Shown here: positions 1-5,949 of the stretch, in pieces | How the letters are laid out: every line of letters starts with the position of its first letter | Numbering within the stretch: position 1 is the first letter of the stretch | Source: an uncultured Eubacteriales bacterium | GTDB taxonomy: Bacteria; Bacillota; Clostridia; Oscillospirales; RGIG7773 | DNA: 11,606 nucleotides | Assembly: GCA_934541205.1 (NCBI GenBank) | Contig: CAKTDK010000043.1 | Span: 1-11,606, forward strand | Direction: 5' to 3' | The notes under the pieces: model-generated | The model's database searches: none | What the model was told of the DNA's origin: nothing | Seen by the model: the letters and a program-made list of their open reading frames with translations, nothing else | Translations under genes and position numbers: made by a program

Positions 1-377
1 CCGTATATGCCGAGAAATAAAAACGCAATAACCGGAAGGGTAGCCCCGGCAACAGGAATTTTTAAAAAATCGCTGTAAAAATTCTTCAGCTTTTTTTCGC
101 TTTTAAAATATTTTATCCACCAAATCTCATATAAAATCATTGCTGTAAAAGCTAATAAAAGCCAAAAAATATGCGTAGAATACCGTATGTTAAAATCAGA
201 AAACAATAAAGCACAGCCGCAAACCATTATCTGCCCTATATTTTCAAAGACAGAAAGCACTTTGTTTTCATTTTTATTATTATAATTCTCAGGCTTATTT
301 TTTATCCAAATAAAATTGGGAATAAAAAGCATCAGAAGAAATAACGCTCCTATATAAGAAAAACCTATATGACCCAT
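1..377 (-). CDS. Small multi-pass membrane protein, partial (C-terminal part beyond window)
   Basis: An open frame on the minus strand runs from an ATG at 377-375 to the left edge without a stop, giving 125 complete codons. The protein begins MGHIGFSYIGALFL and shows about four hydrophobic segments, near residues 5-24, 46-60, 69-90 and 108-125. The loops are short and Lys/Asn-rich, as in KNKPENYNNKNENK. A GGGAG ribosome-binding site (rc of 382-390) lies about 8 nt before the ATG and an extended -10 promoter lies further upstream, so the start is well supported. The gene is divergent from luxS. I do not recognise the family; it is probably an integral membrane protein of unknown function. Only the N-terminal part is visible, so a later soluble domain cannot be excluded. 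Confidence 0.75.
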   Translation of the reverse strand, partial: MGHIGFSYIGALFLLMLFIPNFIWIKNKPENYNNKNENKVLSVFENIGQIMVCGCALLFSDFNIRYSTHIFWLLLAFTAMILYEIWWIKYFKSEKKLKNFYSDFLKIPVAGATLPVIAFLFLGIY

Positions 378-410
378 ACTTCTGCTCCCAAAATTTATAT
401 ATCTTTTATA

Positions 411-439
411 ATTATAACATTGTATTTTTTATTTTTCCA
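411..439 (-). promoter_or_regulatory. Extended -10 promoter for the minus-strand membrane-protein gene
   Basis: Read on the minus strand, TGTTATAAT (419 to 411) is a perfect extended -10 element. A weak -35-like TGGAAA lies at 439-434 with 17-nt spacing. It is about 35-40 nt before the start codon at 377. The match is by eye; no start-site data are available. Confidence 0.5.
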
Positions 440-466
440 TAAAAACTATAAATTTTTTAATTTTAC

Positions 467-475
467 TGGTATAAT
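467..475 (+). promoter_or_regulatory. Extended -10 promoter of luxS
   Basis: TGGTATAAT is a perfect extended -10 (TGn plus TATAAT), about 30 nt before the luxS start. The -35 region around 447-452 is poor, which is usual for extended -10 promoters. It sits back to back with the minus-strand promoter at 411-439. Confidence 0.55.
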
Positions 476-492
476 AAAAAAATAACTATAAA

Positions 493-502
493 AAGGATGA
501 TG
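493..502 (+). promoter_or_regulatory. luxS ribosome-binding site deciding the start
   Basis: The AAGGA core at 493-497 lies 8 nt before the ATG at 506. The two earlier ATGs at 497 and 500 overlap the Shine-Dalgarno sequence itself, so they are unlikely starts. Starting at 506 also gives the usual LuxS N-terminus (M-x-K-I-x-S-F-x-V-D-H). Confidence 0.7.
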
Positions 503-505
503 AAA

Positions 506-958
506 ATGAACAAAATAGAAAGCTTTAAGGTAGACCATACCGTTTTAAAGGAAGGAATGTATATTTCCCGAAAAGACGGAGATATCACTACATATGACAT
601 AAGAATGAAAAAACCCAACAAAGGAGATTATCTGGATTATAAAAGTATTCATACCATTGAACATCTTTTTGCCACTTATGCCAGAAATACAAAATATTCT
701 GACAATATAGTTTATGTCGGTCCCATGGGATGCCGTACAGGATTTTATTTTCTTACAAGAGGAATTTCTGATGAAACTTCTCTTGATATTGTAAAAGAAT
801 CCATGAAATTTATAGCTTCTTATGAAGGCGAAATTCCGGGAGCTTCCGAAAAAGAATGCGGAAACTATCTAGAACATAATCTTGAACAGGCTAAAAAGGA
901 CGCAAAAGAAATATCGGATATTCTGAAAAATTGGAATTATACTAAAATGAATTACTAA
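506..958 (+). CDS. luxS: S-ribosylhomocysteine lyase LuxS (AI-2 synthase)
   Basis: LuxS cleaves S-ribosylhomocysteine to homocysteine and 4,5-dihydroxy-2,3-pentanedione, the precursor of the AI-2 signal. This is a cytosolic step of the activated methyl cycle (EC 4.4.1.21). The 150-aa product has the family length. The metal-binding HxxEH motif is HTIEH at residues 49-53, and the third ligand is Cys118 in KECGNY. The catalytic Cys is at 76 in MGCRTGF and the general-base Glu is Glu52, matching Cys84 and Glu57 of B. subtilis LuxS. The gene stands alone between its own promoter and a terminator; no pfs, metK or cysteine genes are visible nearby. All catalytic residues are present, so the enzyme should be active. 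Confidence 0.97.
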   Translation: MNKIESFKVDHTVLKEGMYISRKDGDITTYDIRMKKPNKGDYLDYKSIHTIEHLFATYARNTKYSDNIVYVGPMGCRTGFYFLTRGISDETSLDIVKESMKFIASYEGEIPGASEKECGNYLEHNLEQAKKDAKEISDILKNWNYTKMNY

Positions 959-966
959 TTTTTTTA

Positions 967-1008
967 AAAAGGCAGGCTTTATATATAATGCTCTGCCTTT
1001 TATTTTAA
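967..1008 (+). terminator. Rho-independent terminator after luxS
   Basis: The arms AAAGGCAG (968-975) and CTGCCTTT (993-1000) are perfectly complementary, with an outer A-T pair, and enclose an AT-rich loop. A T-rich tail (TTTTATTTT) follows. It begins 9 nt after the luxS stop codon. The A-run before the stem could let it work on the other strand, but no minus-strand gene ends here. Confidence 0.8.
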
Positions 1009-1057
1009 CAAAATGTGATTTTTTATAAAAAAACCATCCGTAAAACACTAATAATAT

Positions 1058-1085
1058 TTGACAATCAAAGACTTTTTGTGATAAA
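1058..1085 (+). promoter_or_regulatory. Predicted promoter of the minD-mgsA operon
   Basis: A perfect TTGACA -35 lies at 1058-1063. A -10-like GATAAA (1080-1085) follows at 16-nt spacing and is preceded by an extended TGn. Transcription would start near 1092, leaving a leader of about 70 nt before minD. Confidence 0.5.
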
Positions 1086-1090
1086 CTTAA

Positions 1091-1124
1091 TAATGTATAC
1101 AATACTTTTATTATGTATACGATA
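1091..1124 (+). promoter_or_regulatory. Pair of GTATAC repeats at the predicted minD start site (possible operator)
   Basis: Two near-identical 14-mers, TAATGTATACAATA (1091-1104) and TTATGTATACGATA (1111-1124), lie exactly 20 bp apart, about two helical turns. Each is centred on the self-complementary GTATAC. They cover the predicted start site just downstream of the promoter, where a repressor would block transcription. The operator role is inference from spacing and symmetry; chance in AT-rich DNA remains possible. Confidence 0.35.
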
Positions 1125-1162
1125 TGTGGGATTTCAATAGATAAATTTTTATAGGTGAAAAG

Positions 1163-1921
1163 ATGGGAAGCTGTATAATTGTCACATCAGGAAAAGGCGG
1201 AGTGGGCAAAACCACCTGCGCTGCCAATATAGGATATTTTCTTGCCTGTATGGATAAAAAGGTTATCTGTATAGATTTTGACACCGGACTTCGCAATTTG
1301 GATATTCTTTTGGGAGTGGAAGACCGATGCGTATTTGATCTTTCGGATATCATTATTAATAATATCAACAAAGAAAATGTCATCGTAGAGCATCCGAAAA
1401 TGAAAAACTTATTTTTTATTGCAGCTCCTTCTTCAAAAAGTATTTTTGATACTAACAGACTAAAAGAATTTATCAAAGAAATAAAAAATGACTATGACTA
1501 TGTTCTGATAGACTGTCCGGCAGGAATAGGCTTTGAATTTGACTGCGCCTGCCAGTGCGCGGATATAGCTCTTATTATTACCACTCCGGACGTACTTTCT
1601 GTTCGGGATGTAACAGTTACGGCAGACCTTTTACAGAAAAAAAACATAAAAAATACATATTTAATTGTAAATCGGGTTATTGCCTCTTATATTGACAAAT
1701 ACAAAAATTATTTTGTCAATATAGACGACATAATAGATAATACACGCACCCGTCTTTTAGGGATAGTTGGAGAGGATAACAGCCTTTATGCTTTTGAACG
1801 GGAAAGCGTTAAAAAAAAGAAAAAGTCCCTTTCCGGTATTTGTTATAACAATATTGCAAAAAGAATAACAGGTGAAAAAGTTCCGCTTTTTAGGTTTTGG
1901 GAAAAACGTAAGTATAAATAG
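1163..1921 (+). CDS. minD: MinD-family septum-site ATPase
   Basis: MinD is a membrane-cycling P-loop ATPase that helps place the division septum, usually through MinC. The 252-aa protein has the deviant Walker A motif KGGVGKTT (residues 11-18, signature Lys11 and catalytic Lys16). The MinD-type stretch DTGLRNLDILLG starts at residue 40, and the Walker B region YDYVLIDCPAG spans 111-121. ITTPDVLSVRD and the IVNR base-contact motif follow near 139-171. The C-terminus (PLFRFWEKRKYK) is short, aromatic and basic. It may be a reduced membrane-targeting helix, since typical MinD has a longer acidic linker before it. AGGTGA at 1153-1158 supports the start. No minC or minE lies next to it. mgsA follows after 13 nt, so the two are probably co-transcribed. 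MinD is a better fit than ParA or FlhG/YlxH. Confidence 0.85.
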   Translation: MGSCIIVTSGKGGVGKTTCAANIGYFLACMDKKVICIDFDTGLRNLDILLGVEDRCVFDLSDIIINNINKENVIVEHPKMKNLFFIAAPSSKSIFDTNRLKEFIKEIKNDYDYVLIDCPAGIGFEFDCACQCADIALIITTPDVLSVRDVTVTADLLQKKNIKNTYLIVNRVIASYIDKYKNYFVNIDDIIDNTRTRLLGIVGEDNSLYAFERESVKKKKKSLSGICYNNIAKRITGEKVPLFRFWEKRKYK

Positions 1922-1934
1922 GGAGGAAAACTAA

Positions 1935-2351
1935 ATGAATATCGCTATTATTGCACACGATTCAAGAAAAGAATTAATGGTACAGTTTTGTATTGCATAC
2001 TGCGGAATTTTGTCCCAGCACCGTATTTGTGCAACAGGTGCAACGGGAAAAATAGTTTCCGAAGCAACAGGACTTGAAATACATAAATTTTTAAGCGGAC
2101 GTCAGGGAGGAGATCAGCAGATTGCATCCAGAATTGCCTGTGATGAAATAGATATTCTTATATTTTTCAGAGATCCGCATACCGCAAAACCGTCAGAACC
2201 CGATGAAATGACTCTTCTTCGTCTGTGCGACGCAAGAAATGTTCCCGTAGCTACCAATATAGCTACCGCTGAAGTTCTTGTTCGCGCTTTGGAAAGAGGC
2301 GATCTTGACTGGCGTGATATTATAAGAGAAGATAAAAACAATAAAAGATAA
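1935..2351 (+). CDS. mgsA: Methylglyoxal synthase with a substituted active-site position
   Basis: MgsA converts dihydroxyacetone phosphate to methylglyoxal and phosphate in the cytosol (EC 4.2.3.3), a bypass of lower glycolysis. The 138-aa product matches the Firmicute form in length. Visible motifs are AHDSRK with His8 (E. coli His19), CATGATG at 32-38, GGDQQIAS with the catalytic base Asp60 (E. coli Asp71), FFRDP with Asp80 (Asp91), and PD at 89-90 with Asp90 (Asp101). The residue matching E. coli His98 is Ser87: the segment reads DPHTAKPSEPD where B. subtilis has DPLTAQPHEPD. A His does occur five residues earlier (His82). GGGAGG at 1921-1926 supports the start. The gene is the second of a minD-mgsA operon. 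The family is certain; full activity is less so. Confidence 0.93.
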   Translation: MNIAIIAHDSRKELMVQFCIAYCGILSQHRICATGATGKIVSEATGLEIHKFLSGRQGGDQQIASRIACDEIDILIFFRDPHTAKPSEPDEMTLLRLCDARNVPVATNIATAEVLVRALERGDLDWRDIIREDKNNKR

Positions 2352-2366
2352 TTTTTGATTATCCGG

Positions 2367-2387
2367 TTATTTTTCTGTTAAAAATAA
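2367..2387 (+). terminator. Possible weak AT-only terminator after mgsA
   Basis: TTATTTTT (2367-2374) and AAAAATAA (2380-2387) are perfect inverted arms around a CTGTT loop, 16 nt after the mgsA stop. The stem has no G-C pair and the following T content is modest, so termination would be inefficient. Confidence 0.25.
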
Positions 2388-2444
2388 TTAATACATTTTA
2401 TATTTAGTTATTTATTGAAAATAATTATAATAAAAAACACAATT

Positions 2445-2472
2445 TTGAGTTAAATTATTTATTAAATATATT
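2445..2472 (+). promoter_or_regulatory. Possible promoter of the hisS-aspS leader
   Basis: TTGAGT (2445-2450) and TATATT (2467-2472) are separated by 16 nt, and a start near 2480 would precede T-box stem I. The area is very AT-rich, with other near-matches such as TATAAT at 2426-2431, so the exact promoter is uncertain. No gene is seen between the mgsA stop and the T-box. Confidence 0.35.
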
Positions 2473-2512
2473 TTCAAAATCAAATTATTTATCTGCTGAA
2501 AATATAAATTTA

Positions 2513-2730
2513 GGCTATGATAAAAGAAGAGTAAAAAGATATTCTTTTTTAAAGAGAGGGATTGCAGGTGGAAATATCCCAAAAAGGACTTTTGAAGACA
2601 CTTTTGAGCCAAAACGGGTTTTCTCCGTTATAAGAATACTTATGAGAAGCATTTTTTGCTTGAATAAGGGTGGCACCACGAAGTTTTTTAACCTCGTCCC
2701 TTGAATTTTCAGGGACGAGGTTTTATTATT
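2513..2730 (+). ncRNA. T-box riboswitch leader of hisS-aspS
   Basis: All T-box landmarks can be placed by hand. The stem I base is GGC (2513-2515) with GCC (2608-2610). AAAAG (2522-2526) pairs CTTTT (2601-2605) below the specifier loop. The loop-E motif is AGTA (2530-2533) opposite GAA (2594-2596). The upper stem is AAAAG (2534-2538) with CTTTT (2589-2593). The AGAGA bulge is at 2553-2557, and GGGAT/ATCCC (2558-2562, 2576-2580) caps the stem. Small hairpins follow at 2613-2629, 2630-2643 and 2647-2661. The T-box AAGGGTGGCACCACGAAG is at 2666-2683. In the antiterminator, AAGGG (2666-2670) pairs CCCTT (2698-2702) and ACGA (2678-2681) pairs TCGT (2694-2697), leaving the 7-nt TGGCACC bulge that binds the tRNA NCCA end. 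The specifier in canonical register is GAC (2597-2599), overlapping CAC (2599-2601). Confidence 0.95.
2690..2730 (+). terminator. T-box regulated intrinsic terminator
   Basis: AACCTCGTCCCT (2690-2701) and AGGGACGAGGTT (2711-2722) form a perfect 12-bp stem with a 9-nt loop, followed by a T-rich tail. The 5' arm is shared with the antiterminator, so uncharged tRNA bound to the leader would prevent this hairpin and allow hisS-aspS transcription. Confidence 0.93.
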
Positions 2731-2752
2731 TTATAAAAGGAGTAAATAAAAA

Positions 2753-4054
2753 ATGGCTAAAATAACTGCCCAAAGAGGCACTATGGATATAATCCCAAAG
2801 GATATTTACAAATGGCAGTATGTTGAAAAAACTGCAAGAGACGTAGCGGCAAGATACGGTTTTTCCGAAATAAGAGTTCCCACCTTTGAAGCTACCGAAC
2901 TTTTTTTAAGAGGAGTAGGGGATACTACCGACGTTGTTCAAAAAGAGATGTACACCTTTGAAGATAAAGGGGGAAGAAGCATTACCCTTCGCCCTGAAGG
3001 AACTGCAGGAATTGCAAGGGCAATGATAGAAAATTCTCTTTACGGAACTTCTCTTCCTTTAAAACTATACTACATTTTAAACTGTTTCAGATATGAAAAA
3101 CCCCAGGCGGGAAGAACAAGAGAATTTACTCAGTTCGGTGTAGAGCTTTTCGGAAGTGAAAGCCCTATGGCTGACGCTCAGGTAATCGCTTTGGTCGATA
3201 CCCTTTTAAAAGAACTTTCAATAAAAAATATTACTCTTGAATTAAACTCTATTGGCTGTAAAAACTGCCGTCCCAAATTTAACGAAGCTTTGATAAAATA
3301 TTTTTCACAGTATAAAGATAAGCTTTGTCCTACCTGCTTATCAAGACTTGAAAAAAATCCGCTTAGAATTTTAGACTGTAAAAGCGAAGTTTGCAGCCAA
3401 ATCTCCAAAAACGCCCCCACCGGACTTGAATTTATATGCGAAGAATGCAGTTCTCATTTTGAAAGCGTAAAAAACGCTTTAAGCTCTATGAATATTGAAT
3501 ATGTTATAAATCCTAAAATCGTAAGAGGTCTTGATTATTACACAAAAACCGTATTTGAATTCGTCTCAAACAATATAGGTGCTCAAGGGACAGTATGCGG
3601 CGGAGGAAGATACGACGGACTTGTAGAAGAGCTTGGAGGACCAAAAATGTGCGGAATTGGTTTTGGACTTGGAATTTCAAGGCTTATAATGCTTATGGAA
3701 AATACGGAAGTTAACTTCCCTCTTCCCCCAAAATGCAGTCTTTATATAGGAAGCATGGGAGAAAAAGCGTCCTTAAAAGCAATGGAAATCGCTAAAAATC
3801 TAAGAGCTGAAGGTTATTATGTTGAAGAAGATATAATGGGCAGAGGAGTCAAAGCTCAAATGAAATATGCAAATAAAATAGAAGCATCTTATTCTGTTAT
3901 TATAGGAGATACTGAACTTTCAGAAGACAAAGCTATGATAAAGGATATGGAAACAGGAGAACAAAAAGAAATAATTTTATCAGATATTTGCAATGAATTC
4001 ACTAAAATTATTTTGGATAAGCATCAAAACGGTATTCTTGATACAAAGTTTTAA
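2753..4054 (+). CDS. hisS: Histidyl-tRNA synthetase
   Basis: HisRS, a class II synthetase, charges tRNA-His with histidine in the cytosol (EC 6.1.1.21). The 433-aa length is typical. The N-terminus has QRGTMDIIPKD. Motif 2 is FRYEKPQAGRTREF starting at residue 112. The HisRS-specific motifs RGLDYYTKTVFEF (258-270) and GGGRYDGL (283-290) are intact, motif 3 is GIGFGLGISR (301-310), and a C-terminal anticodon-binding domain follows. The region from about 160 to 235 has four cysteine pairs (C169/C172, C192/C195, C209/C214, C229/C232) that look like a metal-binding knuckle; I believe this is common in clostridial HisRS. AGGAG at 2738-2742 supports the start. It is the first gene behind the T-box and is followed 12 nt later by aspS. 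Confidence 0.98.
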   Translation: MAKITAQRGTMDIIPKDIYKWQYVEKTARDVAARYGFSEIRVPTFEATELFLRGVGDTTDVVQKEMYTFEDKGGRSITLRPEGTAGIARAMIENSLYGTSLPLKLYYILNCFRYEKPQAGRTREFTQFGVELFGSESPMADAQVIALVDTLLKELSIKNITLELNSIGCKNCRPKFNEALIKYFSQYKDKLCPTCLSRLEKNPLRILDCKSEVCSQISKNAPTGLEFICEECSSHFESVKNALSSMNIEYVINPKIVRGLDYYTKTVFEFVSNNIGAQGTVCGGGRYDGLVEELGGPKMCGIGFGLGISRLIMLMENTEVNFPLPPKCSLYIGSMGEKASLKAMEIAKNLRAEGYYVEEDIMGRGVKAQMKYANKIEASYSVIIGDTELSEDKAMIKDMETGEQKEIILSDICNEFTKIILDKHQNGILDTKF

Positions 4055-4066
4055 GGAGAATTAAAT

Positions 4067-5854
4067 ATGAGTGAAAATATAACAGGATTAAAAAGAACCG
4101 CATACTGCGGAGAAATAACCGAAATATATATGGGGCAAGAAGTTACCCTTATGGGATGGGTACAGAAAAGACGTGTTTTAGGCGGACTTTTGTTTGCCGA
4201 TTTAAGAGACCGTGAAGGAATTTGTCAGATAGTGTTTGACGAAGCGGATAACAAAGACCTTTTTGACAAGGCTTATACCTTGAGAAGTGAATTTGTTATA
4301 GCAATAGTGGGAACAGTAAGAGAAAGAGAATCTAAAAACGATAAAATTAAAACCGGAAATGTAGAAGTTCTTGCAAAAGAGCTGAGAATTCTTTCAAAAG
4401 CTCAGACTCCTCCTTTTGAAATAGTTGCTGACAGCGACGTTAATGAAGAATTAAGGCTGAAATACCGTTATCTTGACCTTAGAAGAAGTGATTTAAAAGA
4501 CAATATAATTATGCGCCACAAAATCACAAAAGCTGTGAGAGATTACTACAGCGACAACGGATTTATTGAAATAGAAACTCCCATGCTAATAAAATCAACT
4601 CCCGAAGGAGCAAGGGATTTTCTTGTTCCTTCAAGAATTCATAACGGAAGCTTTTACGCTCTTCCTCAATCTCCTCAGCTTTACAAACAGCTTTTAATGG
4701 TAGGAGGTTTTGACAGATATTTTCAAATTGCAAGATGTTTCCGCGACGAGGATTTAAGAGCGGACAGACAACCAGAATTTACTCAGATTGACCTTGAAAT
4801 GTCCTTTGTTGATATGGAAGATGTTTTGAAAATAAACGAAGGTTTTATAAAATACCTCTTTAAAACAGTCCTTGACATAGATATTGAAACTCCTATAAAA
4901 AGACTGACCTATAAAGACGCTATGGAAAAATACGGTTCTGACAAGCCGGATATAAGATTTGGTCTTGAAATAAAGGATATATCGGATATAGTTAAAAACT
5001 GTGGATTTTCGGTATTTTCTTCCGCCTGTGAAAAAGGCAGTGTAAGAGGACTATGTATTTCCGGCGGAGCTGATTTCTTCTCAAGAAAAGATATTGATAA
5101 ACTGACTGAATTTGTAAAAGGTATAGGAGGCAAGGGCCTTGCTTTCGCAAAGCTTACAAAAGACGGCATAAATTCTTCTTTTGCAAAATTTATGACAGAA
5201 GATGAAATGACTAAAATCTCAGAAAAAATGGGCGCTGCGCAAGGAGATTTAATGCTGTTTGCAGCTGATGCAAAAACCAAAACAGTTTTATCAGTTTTAG
5301 GAGCTTTAAGGCTTGAAATAGCGAGAAAAATGAATATAATTCCTAAAGACAAATTTGAATTTCTTTGGGTTACTCAGTTCCCGTTTTTTGAATGGGATGA
5401 AGATTCCCAAAGCTTTATGGCGATGCATCATCCTTTTACTTCACCTATGGAAGAGGATATTCCTTTTCTCGATACTGATAAATCCCGCGTCAGAGCAAAG
5501 GCTTACGACCTTGTTTTAAACGGAATTGAATTATCTTCCGGCTCAATAAGAATTACCGATCCCGCACTTCAAAACAAAATGTTTGAATCACTGGGACTTT
5601 CAAAAGAAGAAGCAAATGAAAAATTCGGATTTTTGCTTGACGCATTTAAATACGGAGCTCCTCCTCACGGCGGAATGGGTATAGGGCTTGACCGTCTTGT
5701 TATGCTTATGCTGAAAAAAGATAATTTAAGAGATGTTCTGGCTTTTCCCAAAGTTCAAAATGCTTCTGAGCTTATGACAATGTGTCCTTCAGAAGTTGAT
5801 ACCCTTCAGCTTGACGAGCTTGGAATAGAAATTAAAAATACGCAAGAAATGTAA
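4067..5854 (+). CDS. aspS: Aspartyl-tRNA synthetase (bacterial type)
   Basis: AspRS charges tRNA-Asp in the cytosol (EC 6.1.1.12). The 595-aa size fits the bacterial form with a GAD insertion. An N-terminal OB-fold anticodon domain (about 15-110) includes LMGWVQKRRVLGG. The class II core has STPEGARDFLVPSR (177-190), QSPQLYKQ (201-208), motif 2 FRDEDLRADRQPEFTQ (225-240) and motif 3 GIGLDRL (538-544). The insertion domain lies roughly at 290-420. At the position where non-discriminating enzymes such as that of Pseudomonas carry His31, this protein has Leu (RRVLGG), as in E. coli, which suggests a discriminating AspRS. That is inference from one residue. AAGGAG at 4052-4057 supports the start. 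It is co-transcribed with hisS. No clear terminator follows. Confidence 0.98.
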   Translation: MSENITGLKRTAYCGEITEIYMGQEVTLMGWVQKRRVLGGLLFADLRDREGICQIVFDEADNKDLFDKAYTLRSEFVIAIVGTVRERESKNDKIKTGNVEVLAKELRILSKAQTPPFEIVADSDVNEELRLKYRYLDLRRSDLKDNIIMRHKITKAVRDYYSDNGFIEIETPMLIKSTPEGARDFLVPSRIHNGSFYALPQSPQLYKQLLMVGGFDRYFQIARCFRDEDLRADRQPEFTQIDLEMSFVDMEDVLKINEGFIKYLFKTVLDIDIETPIKRLTYKDAMEKYGSDKPDIRFGLEIKDISDIVKNCGFSVFSSACEKGSVRGLCISGGADFFSRKDIDKLTEFVKGIGGKGLAFAKLTKDGINSSFAKFMTEDEMTKISEKMGAAQGDLMLFAADAKTKTVLSVLGALRLEIARKMNIIPKDKFEFLWVTQFPFFEWDEDSQSFMAMHHPFTSPMEEDIPFLDTDKSRVRAKAYDLVLNGIELSSGSIRITDPALQNKMFESLGLSKEEANEKFGFLLDAFKYGAPPHGGMGIGLDRLVMLMLKKDNLRDVLAFPKVQNASELMTMCPSEVDTLQLDELGIEIKNTQEM

Positions 5855-5882
5855 AGCTTTGTTTATAGTTTATTAACAAAAA

Positions 5883-5894
5883 CAATAGCTATTG
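5883..5894. promoter_or_regulatory. 12-bp perfect palindrome in the exporter promoter (possible operator)
   Basis: CAATAGCTATTG is perfectly self-complementary and ends 2 nt before the extended -10 of the exporter operon. A bound regulator would compete with RNA polymerase. Function is inferred only from symmetry and position. Confidence 0.35.
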
Positions 5895-5895
5895 C

Positions 5896-5904
5896 TGATA
5901 TAAT
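5896..5904 (+). promoter_or_regulatory. Extended -10 promoter of the ABC exporter operon
   Basis: TGATATAAT is a perfect extended -10, about 46 nt before the ATPase start. A TTAACA at 5873-5878 is 20 nt upstream, too far for an ideal -35. A second TATAAT lies at 5912-5917, so the exact start is uncertain. Confidence 0.5.
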
Positions 5905-5938
5905 TTTTATATATAATAGCGAAAAGTGTGCACAATTT

Positions 5939-5944
5939 GGGAGG
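5939..5944 (+). promoter_or_regulatory. Ribosome-binding site deciding the exporter ATPase start
   Basis: GGGAGG lies 5 nt before the ATG at 5950. An in-frame ATG at 5926 lies upstream of this site and has no Shine-Dalgarno of its own. The first residues after 5950 (MIEVKNLTKRYG) are the typical start of an ABC ATPase. Confidence 0.8.
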
Positions 5945-5949
5945 CTTTT

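Noticed and set aside
869..1102. 77-aa minus-strand frame overlapping the end of luxS
   Set aside because: It crosses the luxS terminator and overlaps luxS coding sequence; no ribosome-binding site or family resemblance.
1111..1476. A 121-aa open frame on the minus strand opposite minD, plus others opposite mgsA, hisS and aspS
   Set aside because: They lie antisense to genes with complete family motifs, have no ribosome-binding sites and show no recognisable domains.
2452..2492. Direct repeat AAATTATTTAT (2452 and 2482) before the T-box
   Set aside because: Short and AT-only in a very AT-rich leader; expected by chance.
2412..2612. 66-aa minus-strand frame across the T-box leader
   Set aside because: The same bases form a fully paired T-box structure; the frame has no ribosome-binding site and is AT-driven.
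5859..5880. TTTGTT/AACAAA inverted repeat as an aspS terminator
   Set aside because: The stem is only six mostly A-T pairs with a long loop and no T-run after it.
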